From positions 38,218-102,217 of the forward strand of contig CAJKMA010000001.1 in the NCBI GenBank assembly GCA_905200905.1: a stretch of 64,000 nucleotides of DNA, in the 5' to 3' direction. Below are positions 17,667 through 26,342 of this stretch, in pieces (position 1 is the stretch's first letter; each line of letters begins with the position of its first letter). Source of the DNA: an uncultured Bacillota bacterium. GTDB taxonomy: Bacteria > Bacillota > Clostridia > Lachnospirales > Lachnospiraceae. The notes beneath the pieces were generated by a model. The model was given only the letters and a program-made list of their open reading frames with translations. It was not told the origin of the DNA and did no database searches. The translations under genes and the position numbers were made by a program.

Positions 17667-18509
17667 GTGCAGAAAACAAAACGGAATGTAACAAAGGAAA
17701 ACGATTTACAAAGGATAAAAGAACTTCGCCTGATGGATGATGACTTTTTTTCAGAAGCTCTGGATGGAAAGACGAAAGCAGTTGAGTATATTCTGAATAC
17801 GATTCTGGAGCGTGATGATATCAAAGTAAAATCTACGAAGGCACAGGTAGAATATAAAAGTGCAACAAAACGTTCCATAAAATTAGATATCCAGGCAGAG
17901 GATGTGCACGGAAGACTCATGGATATCGAAATACAGCGTTCCGACAGGGGTTCAGGAGTAAGGAGGGCAAGGTTTCACAGCAGCATGATAGACCGGACAC
18001 TGCTCAGTAAAGGAGAAGATTTTGAAGAGCTGGTTGATACCTATGTAATCTTTATTACCGAGAATGATAAATTCGGTAAGGGGGTTCCATTATACCACAT
18101 TGAAAGAAGAATCAAAGAAATGGATAATGCATTATTCGGTGACGGAGCCCATATTCTATACGTGAATGGTGAATATAGAAACCTGGAGCATCCTGTGGGA
18201 AGCTTGATGCATGACTTTAACTGCAAAGATGCAAAAGATATGGTGAACCCATTACTGGCAGAAGAAGTCAGATACTTAAAGGAAACAGAAGGAGGTCAAA
18301 GCCAGATGTGCAGACTTTTGGAAGAGATGAGAAATGAAGCAGCAGAAAAAGCAAAAGCAGAAGGAAGAGCAGAAGGAAATCACGAAAAAGCAGTGAACAC
18401 GGCTCTAAAGATGCTGCTAAGAGGACGTGATTCCATAGAAGAAATCGCAGAGATAACAGGTTTGTCTTTGGAAGAGGTTCGGAAGCTGGCAGATAATCAA
18501 AAAGGATAA
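17667..18509 (+). CDS. Rpn-family recombination-promoting nuclease / PD-(D/E)XK transposase-like protein
   Basis: The 280-residue protein starts at GTG (AGCGAGG upstream). It has the PD-(D/E)XK nuclease core: D74 in IKLDIQAED and E88-x-Q90 in MDIEIQRSD, followed by YHIERR-type strands and a C-terminal coiled tail (EEMRNEAAEKAKAEGRAEG) that is common in the Rpn/PDDEXK_2 family. These proteins cleave DNA and stimulate RecA-independent recombination, and they are frequent singletons in gut Firmicutes. It has its own terminator. It is likely mobile or horizontally acquired, fitting its position beside recombinase debris. Confidence 0.85.
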   Translation: MQKTKRNVTKENDLQRIKELRLMDDDFFSEALDGKTKAVEYILNTILERDDIKVKSTKAQVEYKSATKRSIKLDIQAEDVHGRLMDIEIQRSDRGSGVRRARFHSSMIDRTLLSKGEDFEELVDTYVIFITENDKFGKGVPLYHIERRIKEMDNALFGDGAHILYVNGEYRNLEHPVGSLMHDFNCKDAKDMVNPLLAEEVRYLKETEGGQSQMCRLLEEMRNEAAEKAKAEGRAEGNHEKAVNTALKMLLRGRDSIEEIAEITGLSLEEVRKLADNQKG

Positions 18510-18519
18510 GATTAATGTT

Positions 18520-18558
18520 TTCCCCTGATATGTGTAAAAACATAGCAGGGGAATTTTT
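18520..18558 (+). terminator. Intrinsic terminator after the Rpn gene
   Basis: TTCCCCTG (18520-18527) pairs with CAGGGGAA (18546-18553), with an inner TATGT/ACATA stem, followed by TTTTT. Confidence 0.85.
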
Positions 18559-18777
18559 AATATTTAAAGTCTGTATGTAAGCTGGCATAGGAAAATCAAG
18601 AAATCTAGTGTTTTGACAGGATGCCTTAACCAGAAAAACGGATAAAAATATTCTGACAGATAACAGAAATGTAATGACTGCAAAAGGCACTAATGATATA
18701 ATGAAACAATACTAAATAACTATAATTTTGAAAGCGTGGAAAAACCAAATATTAAATATTAAGGCAGGGAAGATTGG

Positions 18778-19461
18778 ATGAAAAAGAACGGATTTAATAT
18801 TACAAAAGTAAACAAAAATCTCAAAACAGTAGATTCGATTTTGGCTTTTTCCAATGTGGCAGCCTATGTCATAGGTGGCAAAATTAAGTTTCTAATCCTG
18901 ATTTCCATACTCTTAGTTACTTATGCAATATATATCAGATTTTATCCGTATATCTATATAGAAACAAGGACAAAAAAAGAAAAAGGAACTGCTTTCCAAA
19001 TGCCGCTTACAGGTGCATTTATAGCAATGTTTTCCTGTCTGATTGTTTCAAAGAACATTAACTGTGGTTTTGTAAATATCATAAAAATAGCGTTTTGTCT
19101 GACAGCAATCTTAGCGGTTCCATATATCATAAAATCACTAAGGACAGAGTGTCCTCAAAGATTGGGGCGTAAAGCTTCTGTTATTTTGGCGGTATTGGCT
19201 ATTTCCTTTTCTATTGTACTTCCGTTGAATATTGTACTGACCTTTGACAAACCTGTTCATGAAACCGTAACTATTACAGATAAAGATGTAAACACAGGTG
19301 ATAATGCAAATAGTTATTTGTTATATGGAAATTGGAAGGGAGAAGAAGCAGAATTTAGTGTTTCTAGAAGTACATATAAAGAAACATCTGTTGGAGATGT
19401 GAAAAAAATATGTATAAGAAAAAGTGTTTTAGGACTAGAGTATTATACGATACATAAATAG
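18778..19461 (+). CDS. Hypothetical membrane protein
   Basis: The 227-residue product has hydrophobic segments at about 20-50, 75-92, 95-115 and 135-155 and an exposed C-terminal domain of about 65 residues (VTITDKDVNTGDNANSYLL). A weak AGGGA site precedes the ATG. No family is recognised. Just after the stop another frame reads AGFWILDEESKAVDLLLLR before a stop, suggesting that coding sequence from a further gene has decayed here. Confidence 0.5.
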   Translation: MKKNGFNITKVNKNLKTVDSILAFSNVAAYVIGGKIKFLILISILLVTYAIYIRFYPYIYIETRTKKEKGTAFQMPLTGAFIAMFSCLIVSKNINCGFVNIIKIAFCLTAILAVPYIIKSLRTECPQRLGRKASVILAVLAISFSIVLPLNIVLTFDKPVHETVTITDKDVNTGDNANSYLLYGNWKGEEAEFSVSRSTYKETSVGDVKKICIRKSVLGLEYYTIHK

Positions 19462-19549
19462 CTATGCAGGTTTCTGGATTCTTGATGAAGAAAGCAAAGC
19501 GGTAGATTTGTTATTGTTGAGATAAGCAGCATATGGAGTGTATCTGAAA

Positions 19550-19930
19550 ATGAGAGCTGAAAAAGAAAAGAAAAAACGAGAGTTGGTTAGCACTATTTTA
19601 TGGAGTGCCGTGCTGATCTGTATGATTGTTCAAATTGCACTTCCGGAAACAGGTGTATTGGGGATGGTAAAAGAAGGAGCCTATGCAGTTTTGTTTTTTG
19701 GTATCGGAGGAAGCTGTGTATGGGCAATCATTCAAAAATGGAAGAAGGATAAAGCCGCCGTTGTTCTGGGCATATTTATGCTGATATTGACAGTTGGTAT
19801 TGGCGGATGGATATCAAGAAAGCTTGTATTGGATCTTATAGAGGAGCCGAAAATCGTTCACCTGATGTCAATTACGATGGAGGAGTCCTCCGGAATGAGT
19901 GGAATTATTTCACACCATTATTATATTTGA
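19550..19930 (+). CDS. Hypothetical membrane protein, probably truncated
   Basis: The start at 19550 (GGAG 11 bases upstream) gives 126 residues with a charged N-terminus and TM helices at about 14-35, 42-58 and 70-88. The visible frame ends in SHHYYI. Just beyond it another frame continues as plausible protein (ADFLIVHGKSKLFAMIPD) to a stop at 20145, with one TAA in between. The gene therefore seems to have lost its 3' part by frameshift and nonsense changes. No family is recognised. Confidence 0.45.
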   Translation: MRAEKEKKKRELVSTILWSAVLICMIVQIALPETGVLGMVKEGAYAVLFFGIGGSCVWAIIQKWKKDKAAVVLGIFMLILTVGIGGWISRKLVLDLIEEPKIVHLMSITMEESSGMSGIISHHYYI

Positions 19931-20233
19931 GCAATATAAAAGGAATACTTATCTTCAAAATTTAAGGAAATATTGCGGATTTTCTAATTGTTCATGGAAA
20001 GTCAAAATTGTTTGCTATGATTCCAGATCACAAATTATATTTTGTGTTATTTCAACAAAAAATAATCAAGATTTTAATTGAATCAAGACAAAATAATGGT
20101 AGTTGGGTCGGTTTTTATTGTGAGTGTAAAAGCAAAATGGTATAATAGGTTAATCAATGGGATGTAGTATGCTAATGAAAAGTAATAGAAAAATAGTGCT
20201 ATGGAACTGACAGCACTTGGTGAGGGAAATAGA

Positions 20234-20425
20234 ATGAAAAAATATGTCTGTTTATTCGTCTTTTCGTCAGTATTTCTTTGGCTTAATGTAGTATATCCAA
20301 AATGTATGGGAGAGCATATTTGGATAACAAATCTTGAGTACAAGTATCATTCACTTGATTGCGAAAAGGAAAGAAGCCAGTATTTTAATAAAATAAAGTA
20401 CAAAGAAGATTGGGAGCAAGGATGA
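20234..20425 (+). CDS. Small hypothetical protein with N-terminal hydrophobic segment
   Basis: A 63-residue product starts at 20234 after GAGGGAAA. The first 22 residues (KKYVCLFVFSSVFLWLN) could be a signal peptide or anchor, and the rest is charged. There is no recognised family. A strong terminator follows at 20527. Confidence 0.45.
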   Translation: MKKYVCLFVFSSVFLWLNVVYPKCMGEHIWITNLEYKYHSLDCEKERSQYFNKIKYKEDWEQG

Positions 20426-20526
20426 AAAAATCAGCTTTATGATTACCCTTCTCATTTCGTAGGAAAATCGTAAGAATTTCAGTAGAAAAAAAGAGGAATA
20501 TCATAGAAAGAAATGAAAATATCAAG

Positions 20527-20569
20527 ACTCTTACTTTGATACACTGATTGTGTCAAAATAAGAGTTTTT
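20527..20569 (+). terminator. Intrinsic terminator
   Basis: Long stem with ACTCTTA at its base pairing with TAAGAGT, extended by CTTTGA/TCAAAA, then TTTTTG. Confidence 0.8.
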
Positions 20570-20601
20570 GTATTTACTAGAAGGGATGTAAACAATACAA
20601 T

Positions 20602-20823
20602 ATGAGAAATTTTTTTAAGAGAGTAAAAAGTAGTAAGGTTCTGGTTATAGGAATGGCAGTAGTCTTGTGTTTTGCATTTACAGGATGTTCAAAAGAAGGA
20701 TAGTATGCAGAAGTTTTGGCTGCTTTGGAAGATGCGGATGTGCAGGTGTACCGCACCGATCAGCAGGGGACGATCACTTGCGTGAGCGATGGAAAAGGAT
20801 TGGATTTTATTGTAGAAAGATAA
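20602..20823 (+). pseudogene. Internally deleted lipoprotein of the MBL-fold/ComEC-like type
   Basis: One frame begins with a complete lipoprotein signal (lipobox FTGC, then SKEG) and hits TAG at 20701-20703. In the same frame it then continues YAEVLAALEDADVQVYRTDQ and QGTITCVSDGKG to TAA at 20821. The second part is the typical C-terminus of ComEC-like metallo-beta-lactamase proteins. In clostridia these are often lipoproteins of about 300 residues, so this looks like one gene whose whole catalytic middle was deleted. No metal-binding HxHxDH remains. Confidence 0.65.
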
Positions 20824-20863
20824 AGTCAGTGGACAAGGGGAAATACGCCCTTGTCCACTGACT
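20824..20863. repeat. Perfect 16-bp inverted repeat
   Basis: AGTCAGTGGACAAGGG at 20824-20839 is exactly complementary to 20848-20863, with an 8-base loop. No T-run follows in either direction, so it is not an ordinary intrinsic terminator, although it directly follows the stop of the deleted lipoprotein gene. Confidence 0.7.
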
Positions 20864-20974
20864 CTAGTATATTCCAAATTTCTTTAAACTTCTTAAGATT
20901 TTCTTTTGATTCTTCTAGCGGTCTCCTTTAGAACTGTCCGATATGATAGAGGCAGTTAAAGGAGGCTGTTTTTT

Positions 20975-21244
20975 ATGAGTATCCAAGTATTGACAAATTA
21001 TTTTATCGAATATGGAGCGTTTTTTATTTTCCTTATCGTTCTTTTGGAATATTTAAATTTATCGGGTTTTCCGGCAGGCGTGATCATGCCGCTTGCAGGA
21101 ATCTGGGCGGCAAAGGGAGAAATCACATTTCCGATGGTAATGCTCTTGTCTGTGGCGGCGGGACTTATCGGAAGTTGGGAGCTCTACCTGTTGGGACGGC
21201 TTGGCGGACCGAAAGTAATGAATTATATCGGCAGTGTATTTTAG
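20975..21244 (+). pseudogene. DedA-family protein, N-terminal fragment
   Basis: The first 89 residues (IEYGAFFIFLIVLLEYLNLS, GFPAGVIMPLAGIWAAKG, LLGRLGGPKV) match the N-terminal half of DedA/VTT membrane proteins, which are normally about 200 residues and act in phospholipid flipping. The frame stops at 21244 in the loop after the GRxGG motif, so the conserved second half is missing. GGAGG precedes the ATG. It is probably non-functional and part of the decay zone that continues into the next two entries. Confidence 0.65.
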
Positions 21245-21289
21245 CAAAAGAAAAGGAAATGAAACGTGGGTATGAGGAGGAAATGGATT

Positions 21290-21523
21290 ATGAATATAAA
21301 GAAAATCGGTCAGAACGCACTTCAAGCGGTATTTTCCGGGTATTTAAAACTTCTTGAGAAGATGGTACATATGGAATGAATAGAAGATCAGTTGTATGGG
21401 AACAGTCAGATTTTCGGATTCTGGCACGAAGACAGTTTTGTGATGAATCTGGTGTTGAAAAATCCTCGTCAGAAAACCGCTCCGGTAGACGTGATCGTGA
21501 CAGCGGATACGAGAGGTGATTAG
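21290..21523 (+). pseudogene. DUF374-type lysophospholipid acyltransferase, broken fragment
   Basis: The start (GAGGAGG site) and reading MNIKKIGQNALQAVFSGY, a TGA at 21377-21379, then IEDQLYGNSQIFGFWHEDS and APVDVIVTADTRGD match DUF374 proteins. The TGA replaces an expected Trp in a WIEDQ-like segment, and the family's catalytic His lies in FWHED. The frame ends at 21523 exactly where the hydE remnant of the opposite strand ends. The gene is thus broken by a nonsense codon and a 3' deletion. Confidence 0.65.
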
Positions 21524-21576
21524 TCTCCGCGCGAGAGTGTTTGTTCGTTTTCCAGACGGTCAATGAGTTGTTTCAT
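21520..21576 (-). pseudogene. hydE: 5' stub of hydE (FeFe-hydrogenase maturase)
   Basis: Downstream of the TM1266-family gene, AAGGAAGGA and ATG start a reading MKQLIDRLENEQTLSRGD that stops after 18 codons. This is the characteristic HydE N-terminus, and hydE normally follows this regulator. The rest of the gene, including the radical-SAM CxxxCxxC, is absent. The stop overlaps the end of the DUF374 remnant, marking the deletion joint. Confidence 0.65.
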
Positions 21577-21628
21577 AGATGAAGTCCTTCCTTTTACAAA
21601 AAATGTGATAAAATTTAGAAAAATCACA

Positions 21629-21889
21629 TTAATCCGGAATTCCTGGAGTTTTTGCATAAATGGTTTTTGTACTTACACCGGGAAGCATACCGAGCTTCCC
21701 GGAAAGTGTGCTGATGATGTCGGCAGGAGCATCGATGGCGATGCTGATAATGGAAATCCCTTTTTCACGATACGGTAGTCCCATCCGTCCGATGATGTAT
21801 TCGCGATATTGACTTAACAGGTGATTGAGTTCTTCGACGGGATCACTGTTTATAAGTATGATTCCGATCATGGCAATTCGAGTGTTCAT
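21629..21889 (-). CDS. TM1266-family iron-only hydrogenase system putative regulator
   Basis: This 86-residue protein (MNTRIAMIGIILINSDPVEE, YREYIIGRMGLPYREKGISI, APADIISTLSGKLGMLPGVS) matches the small ACT-like TM1266 family, found next to FeFe-hydrogenase maturation genes and thought to be regulatory. The family is recognised from the IIGRMG(L/I)PYREK and LSGKLG-LPGVSTKTIY motifs. It lies behind a structured leader (21904-22056). Its usual partner hydE is reduced to 18 codons just downstream, so the system here is broken and this gene may be a relic. Confidence 0.85.
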   Translation of the reverse strand: MNTRIAMIGIILINSDPVEELNHLLSQYREYIIGRMGLPYREKGISIISIAIDAPADIISTLSGKLGMLPGVSTKTIYAKTPGIPD

Positions 21890-21903
21890 AAAAAATCGCC
21901 TTT

Positions 21904-22056
21904 CCTGCGCGAGAAAAAAATACCCGCGCTATTTAAAATTGTAAGGCGCAGGTATCAGAAGTAAGAGGGCGCTGCCCCCTCCTTTTGTGTATTTTAGAAA
22001 TATGCGCGCCTTTTTGCGCAGGTACGGTCCGAAAAAAAGGAACTGCCCTTTGCAGT
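21904..22056 (-). promoter_or_regulatory. Structured leader (attenuator-like) of the TM1266-family gene
   Basis: On the minus strand the leader holds, in order: an ACTGC/GCAGT hairpin (22056-22042), TACCTGCGC (22024-22016), a GAGGG/CCCTC hairpin (21981-21965), a second TACCTGCGC (21954-21946), GCGCGGGTA (21929-21921) followed by seven T, and GCGCAGG (21910-21904) overlapping the purine-rich ribosome site. Both CCTGCGC copies can pair with either GCGCGGG or GCGCAGG, so terminator and RBS-masking structures are mutually exclusive. I cannot match it to a known riboswitch class. Confidence 0.5.
21914..21955 (-). terminator. Intrinsic terminator inside the leader
   Basis: ATACCTGCGC pairs with GCGCGGGTAT (ten pairs including one G-U) around a 16-base loop, followed by TTTTTT on the minus strand. 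It lies upstream of the TM1266-family start codon, so it would act as an attenuator. Confidence 0.75.
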
Positions 22057-22146
22057 CAGAACGATTTAATCTGATTCTAGCATGGTGGCAGAAAAAAGAA
22101 AAGAGATTCTGTCAGAGAAATTATTAGAGAAATATTTGTTACTGTG

Positions 22147-23031
22147 CTAACTGAAAAGTTGGCTTGGCTTACAGCCATATTTTTTCCTAAAAGTTTTCAG
22201 GAAAGTATCATAATTGCTGAAACCATTTTTTTGACTGATCTCAGTTATGGACAGGTTTGTCTGTTGCATATCCATATATACATGATACATTCTTACGTCA
22301 TTCGTAAATTCTAAAAAAGTTTTTCCCATATTTTTCTTAAAAAAACGGCAGAAGTACTGTGGTTGCAGATGGCACACACCGGCAATCTCATCTATTGAAA
22401 TTGTTCTTGCGTAGTTTTTATGAACATAGTTGATAATCTGGACCAACAGATCCTGTTGCTTTGCTGATTGATGCTGCGAAATATTTGATACTGTTACAGA
22501 AAAATTATGTAGTAACTGAAATAATAACTCATAAACAAGAGCATTAAATTTGAGTTGATACCCATGCGGTTTGACTACGGATAGTGCATACATATTATCT
22601 AAAATGGCGGTAAGCATCAATTGTTTTGTCTCTATTTTCGGATCCATAGAATGGAGTTTTAAGTCAAAGATAATGCTGTCAATTTCGGGAATGTTCTTTT
22701 TAACAAAATCAAAGGGAAGTTGGACGAGTATGAACTGATTATCATCGCTGCTTCGTGTAGCATGCAAAACGGACGAGTTTATGATAATACAATCGCCTTC
22801 GTGAAGGATTACAGAGCTATCCTGGTAAATAATAGTCTGTTCGCCAACCAGACAGTATATCAGTTCGAAACTGTCATGCCAGTGAAAGGATATATAAGGC
22901 TTTGCATTTTCAAATCTGGAAAAATAAATATCGGAATTTTCTATTGTAAGTGTTATTTCATATCGGCTGTTCTGATTTGGTTCTAAAAGCGGTTGTATCT
23001 GGCTCTCTTCTAATTTGGATACTTTAGACAT
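22147..23031 (-). CDS. AraC-family transcriptional regulator with cupin domain
   Basis: The 294-residue product (start at 23031 behind GGAGGAG; a longer frame to 23097 lacks a site) has an N-terminal cupin sensor (HWHDSFELIYCLVGEQ, then EGDCIIINSSVLHA) and two C-terminal AraC helix-turn-helix motifs (ISIDEIAGVCHLQPQYFCRF; ITEISQKNGFSNYDTFLKTF). It is divergent from the GH3-GPH-GH43-pgmB operon, the usual arrangement for a sugar-responsive activator of such a locus. The effector is probably a sugar or oligosaccharide taken up by the GPH symporter (inference). Confidence 0.92.
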   Translation of the reverse strand: MSKVSKLEESQIQPLLEPNQNSRYEITLTIENSDIYFSRFENAKPYISFHWHDSFELIYCLVGEQTIIYQDSSVILHEGDCIIINSSVLHATRSSDDNQFILVQLPFDFVKKNIPEIDSIIFDLKLHSMDPKIETKQLMLTAILDNMYALSVVKPHGYQLKFNALVYELLFQLLHNFSVTVSNISQHQSAKQQDLLVQIINYVHKNYARTISIDEIAGVCHLQPQYFCRFFKKNMGKTFLEFTNDVRMYHVYMDMQQTNLSITEISQKNGFSNYDTFLKTFRKKYGCKPSQLFS

Positions 23032-23292
23032 AGTAGTTCTCCTCCGGTCTACTTTGACGCTGTGTCTGTCAACATATAGTTTCGTATAATTTCTCATGCT
23101 TACTTGTACTATTTACATTTTAGCACTGATTATTATTTTTGTAAGTATAAAATGATATAAAAAGATAATATTTATGTGTTTTTCGGATAATAAGATATAT
23201 ATATGAGACGGCTGTTTCCTGCTAAGATAATTCTAACAAATAAATATGAGTGTACACCCTGTTATATAGAACTTGTGAAGGAGGAATGTGGA

Positions 23293-24996
23293 TTGAATTT
23301 AGATATTTTAAAAAAATCCCCGTTTGATTTAAATGAGAATCAGCTCATTTGGGTCAGAGAAACTTATGAAAAAATGACTTTAGAAGAGAAAATAGGACAA
23401 CTATTTTGCATGATTACATTTTCTTCAGATGAGAGCTATCTGAAAGTACTTACAGAGAAGTATCATGTGGGGGGAATTATGGCAAGACCATTGCCAACAA
23501 GGGAATTCTATGACTTCGTGAAAATTGTGCAAAACTCCAGTAAAATACCTGCTTTTATAGCGGCAAATGTGGAAGCTGGTGGAGATGGTCTGGTTCATGA
23601 GGGGACAAACATTGGATGCAATATGCAGATTGCCGCTACCGGAGAAATGGATTCTGTTAGAAAGCAGGCATATGTCTGCGCGCGCGAGGCTGCAGCTGTG
23701 GGTGCAAATATTTCATTTGCACCGGTTGTAGACATTGATAGGAATTTTCGTAATCCAATCACAAATACTAGAACATATGGGAGTAATAAGGAATTTGTAG
23801 AGACTGCGGGTAAGGAATATATCAGGATTCTGCAGGAATACGGAATTGTTACAACTCCTAAACATTTTCCGGGAGATGGTGTGGATGAAAGAGATCAGCA
23901 TCTGCTAAGTAGTATTAATAGTCTCTCATGTGAAGAATGGGATGCCAGCTATGGCGAAATATATAAGGCATGCATCGAGCAGGGAACAAAGGGAATTATG
24001 GTTGGTCATATTATGCAACCGGCATATACAAAGTTTTTTAATCCAAATATCAGAGATGAGGACATCTTGCCAGCAACTTTATCAAAGGAAATAATGGGAG
24101 ATTTACTTCGTGGTAAGTTAGGATTTAATGGTTTGATTCTTACGGATGCTTCTACAATGGCAGGTATGAGTGGTGCAATGAGGCGAAGAGAGGCAGTGCC
24201 TTCTGCGATAGCGGCAGGAGCAGATATGTTTCTATTCTGCAAGAATACAGAGGAAGATTTTAACTATATGCTTGATGGAGTCAGAAACGGAATCCTTTCA
24301 GAGGAGCGTCTGGATGAGGCGGTGCTTCGTATTCTTGGAACTAAGGCTTCATTAAATTTGCATATCAAGAATAATGTGCCTGAATTTGAAGAGTATGCAT
24401 CTGTGATTGGCTGTGCAGAGCATAAGGCGATGGAACGTGAACTTGCACAAAAAGCAGTTACACTAGTAAAAAATAAGCAGGACATCCTGCCGCTGTCACC
24501 TCAAAAAACCAAGCGTGTTCTTTTATATCCAATTGAAATGTCCGGTAAAAGTTATTTTGTAAATGAGGGAAATGATTTTGCGACTCAGATGGCAACAGCC
24601 TTTGCAAAAGAGGACTTTGAAGTAACGATATTTGAACCGGATCCAGCATTGGAAGGAATGGCAAAGCCTTTTTCATATATCGAGGAGAATTATGATTTGA
24701 TTGTATATGCGTCAAATCTGGCAACACAAAGTAATCAAACCACGGTAAGGATTGAATGGGCACAACCGATGGGAGCTAATTGTCCGAATTATATCAATGT
24801 GGTTCCAACGATTTTTATCTCGTTTGCTAATCCATACCATTTATTAGATGTTCCGCGGGTAAAGACCTATATCAACGCATATAAGTTTAAGCCTGTTATG
24901 GTCGAAAGTGTTATGAACTGCCTGATGGGAAGAGAACAGTTTACGGGTATAGATCCAGTAGATTCATTTTGTGGAAAATGGGATACACATTTATAG
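23293..24996 (+). CDS. Glycoside hydrolase family 3, NagZ-type catalytic domain (possible phosphorylase)
   Basis: The start is taken as TTG 23293 because AAGGAGG lies about nine bases upstream. ATG 23203 is in frame but lacks a site. The 567-residue protein has a GH3 TIM barrel with nucleophile D285 (GLILTDASTMAGM). The loop KHFPGDGVDERDQH (190-203) aligns without gaps to the NagZ KHFPGHG...DSH loop, so the Asp-His acid/base dyad (D201, H203) is kept. A C-terminal alpha/beta domain follows, and there is no signal peptide, so it acts on imported sugar. GH3 enzymes with this dyad have been reported to use phosphate as acceptor. The beta-phosphoglucomutase gene in the same operon makes that plausible. 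The substrate is unknown. Confidence 0.87.
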   Translation: MNLDILKKSPFDLNENQLIWVRETYEKMTLEEKIGQLFCMITFSSDESYLKVLTEKYHVGGIMARPLPTREFYDFVKIVQNSSKIPAFIAANVEAGGDGLVHEGTNIGCNMQIAATGEMDSVRKQAYVCAREAAAVGANISFAPVVDIDRNFRNPITNTRTYGSNKEFVETAGKEYIRILQEYGIVTTPKHFPGDGVDERDQHLLSSINSLSCEEWDASYGEIYKACIEQGTKGIMVGHIMQPAYTKFFNPNIRDEDILPATLSKEIMGDLLRGKLGFNGLILTDASTMAGMSGAMRRREAVPSAIAAGADMFLFCKNTEEDFNYMLDGVRNGILSEERLDEAVLRILGTKASLNLHIKNNVPEFEEYASVIGCAEHKAMERELAQKAVTLVKNKQDILPLSPQKTKRVLLYPIEMSGKSYFVNEGNDFATQMATAFAKEDFEVTIFEPDPALEGMAKPFSYIEENYDLIVYASNLATQSNQTTVRIEWAQPMGANCPNYINVVPTIFISFANPYHLLDVPRVKTYINAYKFKPVMVESVMNCLMGREQFTGIDPVDSFCGKWDTHL

Positions 24997-25005
24997 GAGG
25001 AAAAG

Positions 25006-26340
25006 ATGGAAAACAAAAAATATGAAGATATACATATAGGAATGGGAGAGAAGTTATCCTATGGTCTGGCAAACATAGGCGGCAATATGGTGTATACAAC
25101 TATTTCGTCTTTTGCAACGCTCTATTATACAAACAGCGTAGGTATTGCAGCAGCAACAGCTGGTACGATGATGCTTATCGCAAGATTATTTGATGGCATT
25201 TCCGATATTTTTATGGGAGGAATAATTGATAAAACTCATACAAAAATGGGACAGGCAAAGCCTTGGTTCATGGCCAGTATTATACCGCTTATTTTAAGCC
25301 TGATCCTGGTATTTTCAGTTCCTGAGTCCTTTGACTATGGAGCTAAGGTTGTCTACATGTATCTTACTTATATTTTTTCGGCAGTAATCTGCTATACAGC
25401 TAATGTATTAGCAGCAGTAGCTATGCAGGCGCTCATGACAGGTAACCTAAAGGAACGAATGAAGCTGAATGCCATATATCAGATGATGGGTTTTGTAATC
25501 ATCATTGTATTAAATATGGTGACGGAGAAAGTATATACCTCTGTGGGATGGCAAACTATGTCATATATTTATGCAGCGATATCTGCCGCGTGCTTGATAA
25601 TTGCAGGTATTGTTTGTAAGGAAAGAAAGCATAACTGTGTAGTAGAAGATGCAAGAGTGAAGACAGAGAAAAAGGTTACTTTCCGAGAAGGGCTTCCAGT
25701 TTTATTAAAAAACAAATATTTCTGGATCATTCTTATCTTGTCTATTATAAATTATATTTCCATAGGTACTTTTAATGGCGGAGGTATTTATTTTTGCATG
25801 TATGTTTTAGGAAATGGAGCAATGTTTGGTCTAATGACATTGGCAGGAATGGGACCAACAATAATCTGCACAGCTTTTGTCCCGCAGGTGGCTGCGAGGA
25901 TAGGAAAAAGAAATACAATCGCATTGGGGTATGCACTTCAGACAGTTGGTTTCATTATTACATTTATGGCGAATTCGGCTTTGCCACTTATTATAGCAGG
26001 ACTTGTATTAAAGGGAATTGGTCTTGCAGGCGTTGCAGGTCTTTTGATTCCTATGATTGGAGATGTAATTGACTATGGTGAAAAACAATCTGGACTGAGA
26101 TTAGATGGATTGACTAATAGCGTATCTTCAATCGGAACCAAGCTTGGTACCGGTCTGGGATCTGCATTAGTCGGATGGGTACTTGCTTGGGGTGCTTATA
26201 ATGGAGCAGCAGAGGTGCAGGTCGCATCCGCACTGGTTTCTATGAGAGTGTTAGTTGGAGGGATTCCTGCCATTTGCGGAATACTCGGTGTTGTTTTTTC
26301 ACTGATGTTCAATATTGAAAAAGATATGAAGGGAGAGTAA
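25006..26340 (+). CDS. GPH-family (glycoside-pentoside-hexuronide) cation symporter
   Basis: The 444-residue protein has 12 predicted TM helices and the GPH/MFS signature RLFDGISDIFMGGIIDKTHT followed by GQAKPW near residues 60-85, plus a C-terminal DYGEKQSGLRLDG segment characteristic of the family. It imports a glycoside or oligosaccharide with Na+ or H+. GGAGG precedes the ATG, and it starts nine bases after the GH3 stop. Its substrate should be the one processed by the GH3 and GH43 enzymes. Confidence 0.93.
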   Translation: MENKKYEDIHIGMGEKLSYGLANIGGNMVYTTISSFATLYYTNSVGIAAATAGTMMLIARLFDGISDIFMGGIIDKTHTKMGQAKPWFMASIIPLILSLILVFSVPESFDYGAKVVYMYLTYIFSAVICYTANVLAAVAMQALMTGNLKERMKLNAIYQMMGFVIIIVLNMVTEKVYTSVGWQTMSYIYAAISAACLIIAGIVCKERKHNCVVEDARVKTEKKVTFREGLPVLLKNKYFWIILILSIINYISIGTFNGGGIYFCMYVLGNGAMFGLMTLAGMGPTIICTAFVPQVAARIGKRNTIALGYALQTVGFIITFMANSALPLIIAGLVLKGIGLAGVAGLLIPMIGDVIDYGEKQSGLRLDGLTNSVSSIGTKLGTGLGSALVGWVLAWGAYNGAAEVQVASALVSMRVLVGGIPAICGILGVVFSLMFNIEKDMKGE

Positions 26341-26342
26341 AC

